From assembly GCF_030694085.1 (NCBI RefSeq), contig NZ_JAUXZE010000072.1, positions 1 through 63,952 of the forward strand: a DNA stretch of 63,952 nt, written 5' to 3'. The notes under the pieces are model-generated. The model was given only the letters and a program-made list of their open reading frames with translations. It had not been told where the DNA came from and did not search any database. Source of the stretch: Tabrizicola sp. Its GTDB lineage: Bacteria > Pseudomonadota > Alphaproteobacteria > Rhodobacterales > Rhodobacteraceae. Each line of letters begins with the position of its first letter. The first letter of the stretch is position 1. Made by a program: the position numbers and the translations under genes. This document shows, in pieces, positions 1 to 9,680 of this stretch.

Positions 1-61
1 AAGAGACACCTCACTCAAAACGATACCAATACCGGTCCGATCAGTCCCGGACAAACCCTGG

Positions 62-138
<77 letters not shown>

Positions 139-282
139 AAAAACTTCGCTTATCAAATGCTTACACGCCGCACTCCGGGGCGGCGTTTGCGTTTCCAACA
201 CCCGTGGAAGCACTGTGGAAGCAAGAGGGGCCGAAGTCCTTCATACCGCTTCGTAAATCGGTGCCTGCGATGACCGTTGCTT

Positions 283-642
283 TCAGTGCGGCTCGATCGG
301 GATCATCGCATCGATACCGGCCGGAATCCCGCTTCCAAAGGCGAGCTCTCGAACATCGACCGCGACGACATCCAGTACCGGCCGCTCTTCGGTCATGAGC
401 ACGAACTCGGTGATCCTTCCAGGCGGGCAGTCCCTCGAGGCCGGGTAAAAGAGCCCGAGTCGCTTGCAGCGGTAGCGACTGGCGTAGGCGTTCATCTGAT
501 ACGCGTCGCCGCTCGAGACGCCGGAGTTTGCTTCGCCGAGATCGAGGCGATTCCATTTTGCATCGAGAATGGCAACGGTCTCAACTTTGCTCTGAATGGT
601 GATGTCGGGGCGCAGCTGGAAGCCCGCCGCGAGGTTTTTCAC
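283..642 (-). pseudogene. C-terminal fragment of McrC-like restriction component
   Basis: The 119-residue reading frame has LRPDITI, then ILDAKWNRL, then GDAYQMNAYASRYRCKRL and LFYPAS. This is the order found at the C-terminus of McrC, the nuclease subunit of McrBC 5-methylcytosine restriction. The D...DAK pattern fits the PD-(D/E)xK catalytic core. McrC proteins are normally over 300 residues; the N-terminal two thirds and any mcrB partner are missing. The frame begins at the boundary with IS66 sequence, so it was probably cut by an insertion and later deletion. Not expected to be functional. Confidence 0.7.
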
Positions 643-713
643 AGGGCTCTGAATTCCTCGTTATGAACGAGGGACGGCCGGGGGGCAGGTCACACCAAAT
701 GATCTTGATTAGA

Positions 714-956
714 TCACCACGCAAGCGCTGCAACTGGCGCCTTCGCCTCCGTGACGATCTCCACCGGCAGAAAGCGCACGACATCGGACGCGGCAGCATC
801 CGCAAACCGGGGATCGCGCAGCCAAGAAAAGACCAGATTGGCGTTCACATCATACCGCCGCGCAACCTGGCTCACCGACACGCCCGGCACACGCGTCTGC
901 CCGCAGATCATCCGCTTTTCGTCGTCAGACCAGACCCGACGCTTCGTCACAAGCAA
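714..956 (-). mobile_element. IS66-family TnpA (orfA) fragment
   Basis: The 80-residue frame starts MLVTKRRVWSDDEKRMI and continues with QTRVPGVSVSQVARRYDVN and LVFSWLRDPRF. This is the helix-turn-helix protein encoded by the first ORF of IS66-family elements. It stops early, and no tnpB or tnpC follows, so only a relic remains. It abuts the McrC fragment on one side and a perfect inverted repeat (961-993) on the other. Confidence 0.8.
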
Positions 957-960
957 CCCC

Positions 961-993
961 GATAGTGTCCATTATCCGATAGTGGACACTATC
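961..993. repeat. Perfect 11-bp inverted repeat next to the IS66 relic
   Basis: GATAGTGTCCA (961-971) and TGGACACTATC (983-993) are exact reverse complements around an 11-nt loop. It lies 5 bp upstream of the tnpA relic start. It could be an operator, a terminator or the scar of a mobile element end; sequence alone does not decide. There is no T-run on either side. Confidence 0.6.
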
Positions 994-1434
994 CGCTACG
1001 CAGTGGCACCGGCAGAGCAGTCAGGCCGGACGGTTACGGAACATGCGAAAACCGCAGAAGAGCGCGATCACTCGAGATGGAGGCTGATCTCCAATTGGGC
1101 AAGCAGCTCAGGCGCGATCTCGTCCCGCACCTGAGCCAGCAAAGCGAGAAGATCATCCTGCCGCGGTTGCCCCAACGCCAGCCGATACTGCGCCACTGAA
1201 CGGTGCAGCAAGGATAGCCGCGTCCCTTCACGGCTGAAAGGGAGCGCCAGGATATGGCGCTTTACCTTGGTGGGCCCGTTCAGCACCCAGAGGGGCTACA
1301 GATCGCCGGTTCGCTCAGCGTTTCGGTGCGCGGCGCTGAACATGTCTGCCCAAGGATCGGCCGTATGCCCGCCCGGCGCAGTCGCTTTCTCTCGTTTGAA
1401 TGGTATTCCCGTCCTTGCAACTCTGCCGCAGTAT
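994..1434. other. Degraded region without recognisable gene
   Basis: This stretch between the IS66 relic and the ABC-ATPase tail has only short frames. One minus-strand frame (1068-1286, 72 residues) has a plausible helical composition with many Leu, Ala and Gln, but I recognise no family in it and see no ribosome binding site. The surrounding relics suggest it is non-functional debris. Confidence 0.5.
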
Positions 1435-1530
1435 TCCCATGTGATTGCCGACGAACGCGCGCGGCTCTCTTTTTCGCGCAGAGACATGCACCTGTTCGAC
1501 AGGGAGTCGGGCAAGCGGATTGAGATCTGA
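1435..1530 (+). pseudogene. Tail of a sugar ABC-transporter ATPase (UgpC/MalK type)
   Basis: The last about 30 residues of a plus-strand frame, with RARLSF, RRDMHLFDRESGKRIEI and then stop, match the way UgpC/MalK-family ATPases end: a TOBE-like segment, then HLFD..TG.RI. No Walker A, signature or Walker B motif exists upstream. If the match is right, only the extreme C-terminus survives. The short length makes the call tentative. Confidence 0.4.
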
Positions 1531-1638
1531 CCACGGTTTGCCGCCCCGACCAGGCGGCTAAGCAGTGGCAACTTGCAGGTGCGTGGAAATTTGGATTGAG
1601 GCTGCAACTTTCTTGAAACGAGGGCAGAGGCGCAGGCG

Positions 1639-2235
1639 ATGATGAAGAAGTCACGAAAGGGTTGGGCGGCGGCAAGCTGTGTTTTCCTTGCGACGTCGGT
1701 CGTAACACCGGACGCACAGGCACAAGAACGTCTGCTGACCGTGGCCGCGACGGACGTGGAGGAGGTGGATGCTTTGAGAAGATTCAACGTCTATCTGACC
1801 GGATACACATACTGGGACAACACACCACCCGGCTCGGCCGAGATTGCCCGACCGGTTCTGCGCAACAAGGCAGGCGGTACCGGAACCTGGCAGAGCCCGA
1901 TCACCATCGCCGTCGGCCACAGGATCGAGAACGGTCGCCAGACGCTTGACTACCCGGCTGGCACGCGGTTCTACCTGCCGCGATTGCAGAAGTATGCCAT
2001 CGTCGAGGATGTGTGCGGCGACGGCGCGACCCCGCAGAACGGGCCCTGCCATTCCGGATACAACGGACACCCGTGGCTGGACATCTGGATCGGCGGCAAA
2101 GGCGTATCCGCCGCCGAGGCCGACGAATGTGCGCGCCGCATCACGGCGGTCCAGCCGATCATCCTTGATCCTCCAAGGAATCTTCCGGTTCAAAAGGGCG
2201 AAATCGTCGGCAGTGGCTGCAAGGTTTACGGCTAG
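1639..2235 (+). CDS. Secreted double-psi-barrel-like protein
   Basis: A 198-residue protein with a signal peptide: basic start MMKKSRKGW, then a hydrophobic stretch ending near TPDAQAQ at about residue 29. The mature part has a pattern seen in secreted six-stranded (3D/double-psi) beta-barrel proteins of cell-wall or polysaccharide loci: ITIAVG, then DYPAGTRFYLP, then YAIVEDVCGDG and LDIWIGG. Several Cys could form disulfides. It starts at ATG 1639 behind AGAGGCG; ATG 1642 is a possible alternative. It converges on the polysaccharide synthase gene and shares a terminator with it. A role with the exported glycan is inferred from context only. Confidence 0.65.
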   Translation: MMKKSRKGWAAASCVFLATSVVTPDAQAQERLLTVAATDVEEVDALRRFNVYLTGYTYWDNTPPGSAEIARPVLRNKAGGTGTWQSPITIAVGHRIENGRQTLDYPAGTRFYLPRLQKYAIVEDVCGDGATPQNGPCHSGYNGHPWLDIWIGGKGVSAAEADECARRITAVQPIILDPPRNLPVQKGEIVGSGCKVYG

Positions 2236-2239
2236 CAGT

Positions 2240-2285
2240 ACTTGGCCGAGTCGCTCAGGGAGTTGGTTTTTCCACTCGGCCAAGT
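2240..2285. terminator. Bidirectional terminator, 12-bp perfect stem
   Basis: ACTTGGCCGAGT (2240-2251) and ACTCGGCCAAGT (2274-2285) are exact reverse complements around a 22-nt loop that contains TTTTT. The structure sits at the junction of two convergent genes and overlaps the 3' end of the minus-strand one, so it can serve both. Confidence 0.7.
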
Positions 2286-5200
2286 CGGATCAGCTTGCCC
2301 CAGCTCGCGATGCGGCCGGATAATGCCAATCCGACGGCGCGATAGACCGTGATGTACAGCAGCGGCCGGTAGACCAGGCGCTGAAGTGGCGTAAGCAGAA
2401 CAAGCGACCACTGCTCGCGACGGTCGAAGCCGAAGGCAGTCAAGGCCACCAGAAGATCAAGCAGCGGGAGCGCGATCCAGCCGGCAAGCACCCAAACTGA
2501 TACGACATCGGCCTGAATGGGCAGCCCCTGTGCGAAACCGATGGCAAACTTGATCAGCACGCCCGCCACCACTGCGTCGACGAACGGTGCGATCAGGCCA
2601 AGCAGAACACCCGTCAGCCAAAGATCGGGGATCGAGAACAGCCCAACGCCCTTGGCCGTTCTAGCGGAACGGCGGTGTTTCCAAGCAGTCTGCATCATCC
2701 CGAATGACCAACGAAGCCTCTGCTTCATGAAAGCACGTAGCGTCTCGGTGGCATTGGTGGTGCAGGTTGCCCTCTCCTCAAAAACCACGCGGTACCCGGC
2801 CCGAATGACCGCGATCGTCAGATCGGCGTCTTCGGTCATGGTGTCGGAGGAATAAAGACCAACCTTGCGCACTGCCTCGACCCGCCAGGCACCGATTGCT
2901 CCGGGAACGACCAGCATTGCATTCAGCCGCTCGGCCGCACGGCGGTCGATGCTCTGTGCGGTGATGTATTCCAGTGCCTGAAGCCTTTGCAAAAGCCCGC
3001 GGCGATTGCCGACCTTCACAGTGCCTGCAACCGCACCCACCCGAGGATCCCCGAAGTGATCGGCTAGAAGCCTGACCGCCTCGGCATCAAGGATCGCGTC
3101 CGCATCGACCGCGACGACAACCTCGGCCTGAAGCGCAGCGTAAGCAGCGTTGAGCGCACTCCACTTTCCGCCATTTGCCTGCTGGATCAGGTGGACACGG
3201 GGATCGTCGCCGAAATCGCGCTGCACGATTGCTGCCGTGTCGTCGGTGGATCCGTCATCAACGACGATCACTTTGAAGTTCTGATAGTCACTGGCGAGAG
3301 CAGCCTTGATCGCGTCGGAAATCACCAACTCTTCATTGTAGGCCGGGATGACGATTGCCACGGCGACATGAGGTTCGCCAGATGGTTGGGAATGGCGACG
3401 TCTTAGCAAAGCCAAGGCCAGGACCAACAGCGTCCGGCCAACACCAAAGGCAATCGCGCCGCCGAAGATCAAGATCAAGCCGTGCCCGACGGTTGCTAGG
3501 GTGGCATAATAAGCCCGGTCCAGCGGGGTAAGCATGTCCGCGGCGTAGGGCATCACTTCGTCCGGCGACAACCCGATGAAGCTTGAAAGCGGAACGAAGC
3601 CATAGCCTTTTGCCCGTAGCCGCTCGATCAACAGGGGGACCGCGGCGGCGGTCTCGGACCGATCCCCGCCCGCATCGTGCATGACAATGACCTGACCACC
3701 GCCTTCCGTGAGGTTGTTCATCACGTATTCGACAATTTCCCCGGCGGTCATCTTCTCCCAGTCGCGCGGGACGATGTCGCCCCCGGCCACCACAAGCCCG
3801 GTTTCCTCGACAACGAGATGCTGCTCGGCTTCGCTTCGGGTCATCGGACCTTCACTCCGCCCGTACGGCGCGCGGAAAAGGTATGTCGTGCGCCCTGTCA
3901 CACCGGCCAGCAACCGCTGAAGCGCGTTCAGTTCCAGCCGCATGCGCTCGGCCCCGGTTGCGGTTTCGTCTGGATGGAAGAACGTATGTGAGCCGACCTC
4001 GTGGCCCTCGTCGATCATGCGGCGGACCAGGTCGGGATATTTCACCACATTTGCGCCGATCACGAAAAACGTGGCAGGAACCTTCTGCTCCTTCAGTGTG
4101 TCAAGAATTTCGGTCGTGTAGGGATCATCCGGACCGTCATCGAAGGTAAGCGCCACGGCCCTTCCCTCCAGCGCACCAAACCGTTCAACCGTGAACGGCA
4201 GGGGGATCGCGTCGTAGGTCAGGCCGGTGATGTAGCCAGTTACAGGATCGCGAGAGAACCTGCGTAGGCCCGCAGCGGCACGCCCGATGACCTTGCGAAA
4301 GGGTCCGCTTCCCACGTAGCTCACGACATCCGGGAACGAGACCGCTTCCACCTGCGCTGCAGGGATCAGCCCTGGGCCTCGGGCGAACAGATCCCAGGCT
4401 GCAGGGTCTTCCTGACCAACAGACCACAGAATGTTGCCCGAGGCGCCTTTCCTGGTCAGGGAAAGCAACTGGTTGTTAAAGGTGACTGCATCCAGAAGCC
4501 AGATCTCGGACGCCTTGCCCTCTGCATTCGCGAACGTGATGCGCGTGTTGAGCGAGGCCTCATCCACGGCAATGGTGGCCTTGTGGGCCGACGCAAGACG
4601 CATGGCCTCGGCAAACGGCAGGTTTATCGTCCCGCTGGTGCCTTCGGTCCACATGTAGCCGAACGATCCAAGTGCGACCCTCAGTTTCCCTGTCCCCGTG
4701 GCCGCGATGGCGTCCCCGATCAGGGTGTCGAACCAGTCTTGCGGCGCGAGCGGACCGGGCGGAGCGTCCCGATCAGGTTCGCGAAATGCCCGTAGAACGA
4801 CAGAATCCACCGCGTCGATCAGCCTGGCATCCCGCCAGAGCGGACCTTCCGCGTCCGCCAAAAGACATGTCGTCACATCCGGGGCCAGATCGGCGCGCAA
4901 TTCTGCCAGCAAGGTTTGCAGCCCTGCTAGATGCCCGAACTCGAACTGGTAGGGGTAAAGGCAAAGGCCCGACGCACCACTACCTGCAACCTGCGCCGTC
5001 AAGGCTCCAATGATACGCGCGCGCGCATCCGGGTTGTCCAGGACCGAAGGAGTCACTCCGTCGATCGGCGGCAAAGGGAACATCGCGACCAGCTCGATCC
5101 CGGGGGGCGGCGCATCACCTGTCAGGTCGCGCACTGCAGAATCGAGTGACGGCTTGTCCAGCCAGTCGACTGTCTGAGCTGCGGCATCGATCGCCAGTGC

Positions 5201-5590
5201 CTCGACCAGTAGACCGCTGATCTCTACACAGTTCTTCGCGCGAGTCGTTGACGACAGATCCGCCGCACTTCTTAGATATGCGACACTGGCGCCTCTGGCG
5301 GTGCGCGAATTGGATTCCAGACTGCCGGGGCAAGCCGCTTCAGTCAGCAGTGCCCCCGGGTGTGCAACGACATCCGTTGCAGCCGAACCTTGGCGGATCC
5401 CCTCCAGCTTGGCGCTTTTTGGCAGGATATCCAGGTAATAGATGCCAAGCGCGACGGTTGTCAGCCAGGCCAGAAGCGCAAAAGCGGAAATCGCAGCAAT
5501 GATCTTCAGCCAGTGTCCACGACGCTGCCGCACGTCCAGAAAGACCGGATGGCGCTTGCGGGAACGCGTTCTGGTCCTTTCCTTTGCCAT
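2255..5590 (-). CDS. GH18-like / NodB polysaccharide deacetylase / GT2 glycosyltransferase fusion
   Basis: An inner-membrane protein of about 1,111 residues combining three activities. ATG 5590 was chosen for the upstream AGGGAA and the basic start MAKERTRTRSRKR. A transmembrane helix lies near residues 27-56, then a chitinase-like (GH18) domain to about 460. The NodB deacetylase spans about 477-675, with TFDDGPDD (482-489), SHTFFH (534-539) and RAPYGR (573-578). Two helices follow (about 700-730). The GT2 domain (about 743-960) has VDDGS, DAD (829-831), TEDAD (919-923) and QRLRW (957-961). Helices close the protein. The architecture fits synthesis plus N-deacetylation of an aminosugar polymer, but the polymer is unknown. 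A DUF3131 protein is divergently encoded. Confidence 0.85.
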   Translation of the reverse strand: MAKERTRTRSRKRHPVFLDVRQRRGHWLKIIAAISAFALLAWLTTVALGIYYLDILPKSAKLEGIRQGSAATDVVAHPGALLTEAACPGSLESNSRTARGASVAYLRSAADLSSTTRAKNCVEISGLLVEALAIDAAAQTVDWLDKPSLDSAVRDLTGDAPPPGIELVAMFPLPPIDGVTPSVLDNPDARARIIGALTAQVAGSGASGLCLYPYQFEFGHLAGLQTLLAELRADLAPDVTTCLLADAEGPLWRDARLIDAVDSVVLRAFREPDRDAPPGPLAPQDWFDTLIGDAIAATGTGKLRVALGSFGYMWTEGTSGTINLPFAEAMRLASAHKATIAVDEASLNTRITFANAEGKASEIWLLDAVTFNNQLLSLTRKGASGNILWSVGQEDPAAWDLFARGPGLIPAAQVEAVSFPDVVSYVGSGPFRKVIGRAAAGLRRFSRDPVTGYITGLTYDAIPLPFTVERFGALEGRAVALTFDDGPDDPYTTEILDTLKEQKVPATFFVIGANVVKYPDLVRRMIDEGHEVGSHTFFHPDETATGAERMRLELNALQRLLAGVTGRTTYLFRAPYGRSEGPMTRSEAEQHLVVEETGLVVAGGDIVPRDWEKMTAGEIVEYVMNNLTEGGGQVIVMHDAGGDRSETAAAVPLLIERLRAKGYGFVPLSSFIGLSPDEVMPYAADMLTPLDRAYYATLATVGHGLILIFGGAIAFGVGRTLLVLALALLRRRHSQPSGEPHVAVAIVIPAYNEELVISDAIKAALASDYQNFKVIVVDDGSTDDTAAIVQRDFGDDPRVHLIQQANGGKWSALNAAYAALQAEVVVAVDADAILDAEAVRLLADHFGDPRVGAVAGTVKVGNRRGLLQRLQALEYITAQSIDRRAAERLNAMLVVPGAIGAWRVEAVRKVGLYSSDTMTEDADLTIAVIRAGYRVVFEERATCTTNATETLRAFMKQRLRWSFGMMQTAWKHRRSARTAKGVGLFSIPDLWLTGVLLGLIAPFVDAVVAGVLIKFAIGFAQGLPIQADVVSVWVLAGWIALPLLDLLVALTAFGFDRREQWSLVLLTPLQRLVYRPLLYITVYRAVGLALSGRIASWGKLIRLGRVEKPTP

Positions 5591-5736
5591 TTTTGTGCCA
5601 GTTCCCTGCAACCTGTTCAGATTGCCAGCTGCTTTCGCCCGTTGCCAGACCTGTAGGCCCACTTGAAGGCCTCATTGTGGAATTGACAGGTCTTTCGCAG
5701 TCCGCACAGTTGCTCTGTTCGGAAGGGACTTTAACG

Positions 5737-8274
5737 ATGCAGATGAAGGTGAACCGCCGGGGTTTCCTGCAACTCATGGCCCCGCCGCTGTTGCTTCCTG
5801 GCACCGCGTTTTGGGTCGCGGCACAGGGGGCCGATGATGCGCTGTTCCTGCTTGTAGACGGCATTGGCCCCGCCACCCCTGCGGACCGGTTGAGTGCCTT
5901 TGTCGACCCCTTCCTTGAAGGCGAAGTCCCGATTGGGTTGGTCTTGTCTGCACCCTCGGTGTCCGACCCCGATCTGCCTGTCACCGTTGCAGAGACTCTT
6001 CGCCATATGCTTGGGTCAGCTCCTGACATGGTGGAACCCGTGCTTTTCCTCCCGGGCCTGGCCGAGCTGTCCCCCTATTTCCAAAGGCGTGCGACAAGCG
6101 AAAGCATGCAATGGCTTTCGAGTTTGTTTGCTGACGCGACGCATCCTCTGCCTCTGACGATAGCAACGGACGCACTCACGCTTACCAATTTTGACGCTCT
6201 GCGCTGCCTTGGGATTCGCGCTGTTCTGAACCTTGGCTCGCCGCCACCGGTTTCATCGACCGGATGCGCCAGGCTTACGGTCTGTCTGAATGGCGTCACG
6301 ACAGTTGCGATAGCCAGCACCTCCGACCCGGCCAGCACGATCAATTCCGCGCTCGACAGGCCGGGGTGGACACAGATCGTCTTTTCTCTTGCCGGGATTG
6401 GGCAGGAGTCGGTTGCCGACGTGCGGCTGCGTGGACAACGCGCCGTCGATGCCATCGCCCGCGAACTGGAACGCGGTCGTCGATTCATCGCTCTTCCCCG
6501 CGACCATGCCCTCTGGTTCGGAGAGGATCAGTCGCGCTACGTTGCGATACGGCTTGCAGGCATGTCCGACACCAGCGCTGCGGCAAGATCCAGTCTTACG
6601 GCCGAGATGAAGGCACTTGGCATCCCCTTTAGCGACACCATCCAGCCAGGTGCCCAGACTGGCGACCAATGGCCCGAGGGCGCCTGCCTGAACCTTTCCA
6701 CGGCATACCTGGACGGCTCAGACGCCACTGATGTCCCCCGTTCTGCCGGCCCGTTGTGCGCCACATCACTCAGCCCGACCGACAGCCTTCCGCCCGCTAT
6801 CGCGGCGTCGATCGACCTGCTCGCCGTCCCGGAAGCAAATGCTGCATTCGACGAACGTGGACTTCTGATCCGAGGTGAGACACCCATAGTCGAGGCAGCG
6901 ATCTTGCTGGAGGACACTGACAGGATGCGCGACGCTATTCTGTCGATCAGATCGGAAGACTACGGGACGCCTGCCGCATATGGGAAAACGCTAGAAATGC
7001 TGCGCCGGTTTCAGGCCGACCCGGCGACAAAGCTCGTCGATCTTTCCGGCTTTCTGCGGGCGACGGTCACATCCGACGTGATTTTTGACCTCTTGCGCGG
7101 CAGTCGCCACGATGCTGTTGAACCGGCGGACCCCGAACCGCTTTCTGCCGAAGATTGGATGGCCGACGCCCGGCAAGCATGGACCTTCTTTGAACGCTTC
7201 TCGAACGCTTCCACCGGGTTGTGTGTCGATACGGCCGATGTTCAGGGCACCGATATGTGGCTGCACCGGGAACTCACGATGTGGGACCTTGGAAGCTTGA
7301 TTGCTGGCGTCATGGCGGCGCATGAACTTGGCCTGACCCCAGACGCGGTGTTCGTTGCCCGGGCAGAGCAGCTGGTGCGGGCACTTCCGGTTGCGGTGAT
7401 TGGCGGGCGGCTGCTTCCAAGCGAGGTGATCTCTTCCGAAACAGGCAAGTCACTTTCGAACGATTTCAACGCCTGTGACACTGGACGACTGCTGAGCGTC
7501 TTGCGCGAACTCGATGCCCATCCCCTGACACTTGGACTTGCGCAAGAAAAGACAAGGCGGTGGGACCTGGAAAGCGTCGTCGTAGACAAGCACGTCCATT
7601 CGGTTGTCCGAGGTGTGCTGCGCGATCGTTTCCGGTCACATTGCGCGCATTATACAGCCCGGGCGTTCAGGGACCGGGGTTTCGACGTCGCCTCCCCATA
7701 TGAGGTGCCGGACATGCCATCCCAGACGGACCGCGATATGCTGCTTTTGCAGTCGGTGGGCGATCTTGGTGCCCTGGGTGCCGAGCCTCTTCTGTTCGAG
7801 GCTCTCGAAATGGGGATGTCCAAGCCTTCAAACCTGCTCGCCTCGGTGCTGTTCAGCGCGCAAAAGCATGGCTTCGAAAGGACCGGCAACCTGTATTGCG
7901 CCTCGGAGTCTCCCCTCAATCGTGCGCCGTGGTTCACGTATCAGGGGTTAAACATCTCTGCGGCAGAGGACAGATGGATGGTGACCGCCGCAACTGAAGA
8001 TGTCAGGTTCGACACGCCAGAATTCAGAGAAGAGACGTCGCTCGTGAACACCAAAGCCGCTTACCTTTGGGCGGCCCACAAGCCTGGCCCTTATTCGACC
8101 CTTCTCACAAGGCATGTGCGGATGCGGGCACGACTGGACGGCGTGGGCTTTTCGCCGGGCGTGTTCTTGGCCACGGGCAAAGGCATGTCCGGGTATGCGG
8201 ATATCAACACCAACGGCGTCGTTCTCGAGGCAATAGCGTTCATCCTGCGCGGTCGCAAACGGCGTCTTGGTTAG
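5737..8274 (+). CDS. DUF3131-domain polysaccharide-associated protein, Tat-type signal
   Basis: About 845 residues from ATG 5737, behind GGAAGGGA. The N-terminus MQMKVNRRGFLQLMAPPLLL looks like a twin-arginine signal (RRGFLQ), implying periplasmic export. Residues about 35-300 resemble a degenerate polysaccharide-deacetylase barrel (LFLLVDGIGP start) without the DD/HxxxH metal motifs. The C-terminal half (from about residue 475: WMADARQAWTFFER, then GLCVDT, then MWDLGSLIAGVMAA) matches DUF3131, often found with polysaccharide genes. It is divergent from the deacetylase/GT2 fusion with about 146 bp between starts, so shared control is likely. It probably acts on the same exported polymer; the reaction is unknown. 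Confidence 0.7.
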   Translation: MQMKVNRRGFLQLMAPPLLLPGTAFWVAAQGADDALFLLVDGIGPATPADRLSAFVDPFLEGEVPIGLVLSAPSVSDPDLPVTVAETLRHMLGSAPDMVEPVLFLPGLAELSPYFQRRATSESMQWLSSLFADATHPLPLTIATDALTLTNFDALRCLGIRAVLNLGSPPPVSSTGCARLTVCLNGVTTVAIASTSDPASTINSALDRPGWTQIVFSLAGIGQESVADVRLRGQRAVDAIARELERGRRFIALPRDHALWFGEDQSRYVAIRLAGMSDTSAAARSSLTAEMKALGIPFSDTIQPGAQTGDQWPEGACLNLSTAYLDGSDATDVPRSAGPLCATSLSPTDSLPPAIAASIDLLAVPEANAAFDERGLLIRGETPIVEAAILLEDTDRMRDAILSIRSEDYGTPAAYGKTLEMLRRFQADPATKLVDLSGFLRATVTSDVIFDLLRGSRHDAVEPADPEPLSAEDWMADARQAWTFFERFSNASTGLCVDTADVQGTDMWLHRELTMWDLGSLIAGVMAAHELGLTPDAVFVARAEQLVRALPVAVIGGRLLPSEVISSETGKSLSNDFNACDTGRLLSVLRELDAHPLTLGLAQEKTRRWDLESVVVDKHVHSVVRGVLRDRFRSHCAHYTARAFRDRGFDVASPYEVPDMPSQTDRDMLLLQSVGDLGALGAEPLLFEALEMGMSKPSNLLASVLFSAQKHGFERTGNLYCASESPLNRAPWFTYQGLNISAAEDRWMVTAATEDVRFDTPEFREETSLVNTKAAYLWAAHKPGPYSTLLTRHVRMRARLDGVGFSPGVFLATGKGMSGYADINTNGVVLEAIAFILRGRKRRLG

Positions 8275-8328
8275 GCTCTGGATTCGTCATTCACTCGGCA
8301 AGCGATCCGAAGCGGCGCTGCCTCGATG

Positions 8329-8634
8329 GGGCTCTGTTGCACAAACCTGCTGACGGCCGGACTGCCCCTCTCCCCGGACAGACCTATGCTGCGACCTTTG
8401 TGACAGCGATGCCGAGGGAGGTGTAGCCGTTCAGCACGGCAACACGAACCTGGAACTCCGTGACCTGGCCATCGAAGTCCCGGGCCATAAGACGCTGACC
8501 CAGCAATTTAACACAGTGCATCTTGGTTTCTACGCGGCTCCGGCGGTGGTAGCCGCTTCGGTCTACTCATAACTTCGAGCTATCGCGCTGGGTTCACAAG
8601 ATGAATCCCTCACGGGATTTGTGAGACAGAGCCC
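8329..8634 (-). mobile_element. Deleted IS5-family element with both terminal repeats
   Basis: The left end GGGCTCTGTTGCACAAA (8329-8345) and right end TTTGTGAGACAGAGCCC (8618-8634) are inverted repeats with 15 of 17 positions matching. Between them, the minus strand encodes only the transposase C-terminus: RSRVETKMHCVKLLGQRLMA, then DFDGQVTEFQVRVAVLNGYT. Full elements of this group are about 0.8-1.3 kb, so most of the transposase is deleted and the 306-bp relic cannot move itself. It might be mobilised in trans if a full copy exists elsewhere. Confidence 0.8.
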
Positions 8635-8774
8635 ATCGTCGTCGAAAGTGGGCGGCGCCTGCTGGAACCCGGTGGAGCCGGAGCGCGTCAAGCGGTTCAT
8701 CGAACGCGCGGTCTGCGGACTCTGACGTTAGGCTGCAAAGCAGGCGCTCGCCTGGACCGCCAGTGACCCGCCCG

Positions 8775-9680
8775 CTATCCTTTGCGGCGGCGCCAGCACT
8801 CGGCGATGTAGGTCGCGGTCATCAGGTCCAGATGCGCCCCGCCGCCGTTCTTGGCGATGGTGATCTCGTCCTCCGACCGGCGGGAATACAGGGCCGGGTC
8901 GTCGTAGAAATCGGCAATCACATCGGCCTCGCCGATCGCGCCCGAGGCGATGGGGTCGATCAACTCGCCGATGTGGTGGATCGTGGTGGCGCGGCTGTCC
9001 ACGAAGATCCGGGCGCGAGCCATCGCATGGTCATCGACCTCACGCATGGCGGGGGTATAGGCACCGATCAGGTCAAGGTGCTGGCCCGGCTGCAGCCAGT
9101 CGCCCTTGATCAGGGGAGCCTTTGCCATTGTGGCGCAGCAGATGATGTCGGCGGCCCGCACGGCTGCTTCAAGATCATCGGCGACGGGCAGGCCCATCGC
9201 CTCGGCCGTCTTGCGCGTCCGGCTCCAGGTGGTGAAGCGCGCCTCGGGGAAGATGCTGGAATAGGCCTGCACCATGTTCTGCGCGACGACTCCGGCGCCA
9301 ACCAGCAGGATGTTGCGGCTGTCCTTCCGCGCCAGGCGACTTGCCGACAGAAGACTGTCCCCCGCCGTCTTCCACTTGGTCACAAGGTGGAAGTCGATCA
9401 ATGCGGTCAGCTCGCCCGTCACGTCGTCGAAGAGGTTGACGATCCCGTTGATCGTGGGCTTTCCCCGGTTCGCGTTGCCCGGAACGATGGTGCCGATCTT
9501 GACCAGCGACCCCAGCCCGTCGATCCAGGCCGCGCGGTCCAGCAGTGTGTCGTCGCGGCGATAAAGGAAGATGTCCTGAATCTCGGCCTTGGGCAGCCGG
9601 TGTCCTGCCTCCAGCGCCCGGGTAAGGCCCTGCCAGTCCAGAAAGCGCTCTGCATCCTGCCCGATGGTTTCGACGGTCAT
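8775..9680 (-). CDS. Ornithine cyclodeaminase / mu-crystallin family protein
   Basis: 301 residues. The family contains NAD-dependent ornithine cyclodeaminases, alanine/ketimine dehydrogenases and relatives. An N-terminal substrate part has KIGTIVPGNANRGKPTINGI and LDFHLVTKWKTAGDSLLSA-like text. A Rossmann segment follows (LLVGAGVVAQNMVQAY at about 125-140), then DIICCAT and LDLIGAYTPAMREVD. It is slightly shorter than typical members (about 310-350). Its ATG overlaps the stop of the upstream HAD hydrolase by 4 nt, so they are co-translated. The substrate cannot be assigned; deamination or imine reduction of an amino acid is the family-level expectation. Confidence 0.8.
   Translation of the reverse strand: MTVETIGQDAERFLDWQGLTRALEAGHRLPKAEIQDIFLYRRDDTLLDRAAWIDGLGSLVKIGTIVPGNANRGKPTINGIVNLFDDVTGELTALIDFHLVTKWKTAGDSLLSASRLARKDSRNILLVGAGVVAQNMVQAYSSIFPEARFTTWSRTRKTAEAMGLPVADDLEAAVRAADIICCATMAKAPLIKGDWLQPGQHLDLIGAYTPAMREVDDHAMARARIFVDSRATTIHHIGELIDPIASGAIGEADVIADFYDDPALYSRRSEDEITIAKNGGGAHLDLMTATYIAECWRRRKG

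Noticed and set aside
161..556. 131-residue Arg-rich frame on the minus strand
   Set aside because: It overlaps the McrC-like fragment in another frame and has shadow-type composition; the McrC match is clear.
8636..8724. Short plus-strand text WNPVEPERVKRFIERAVCGL as a possible gene end
   Set aside because: Too short, no family recognised and no upstream coding part; left unannotated.
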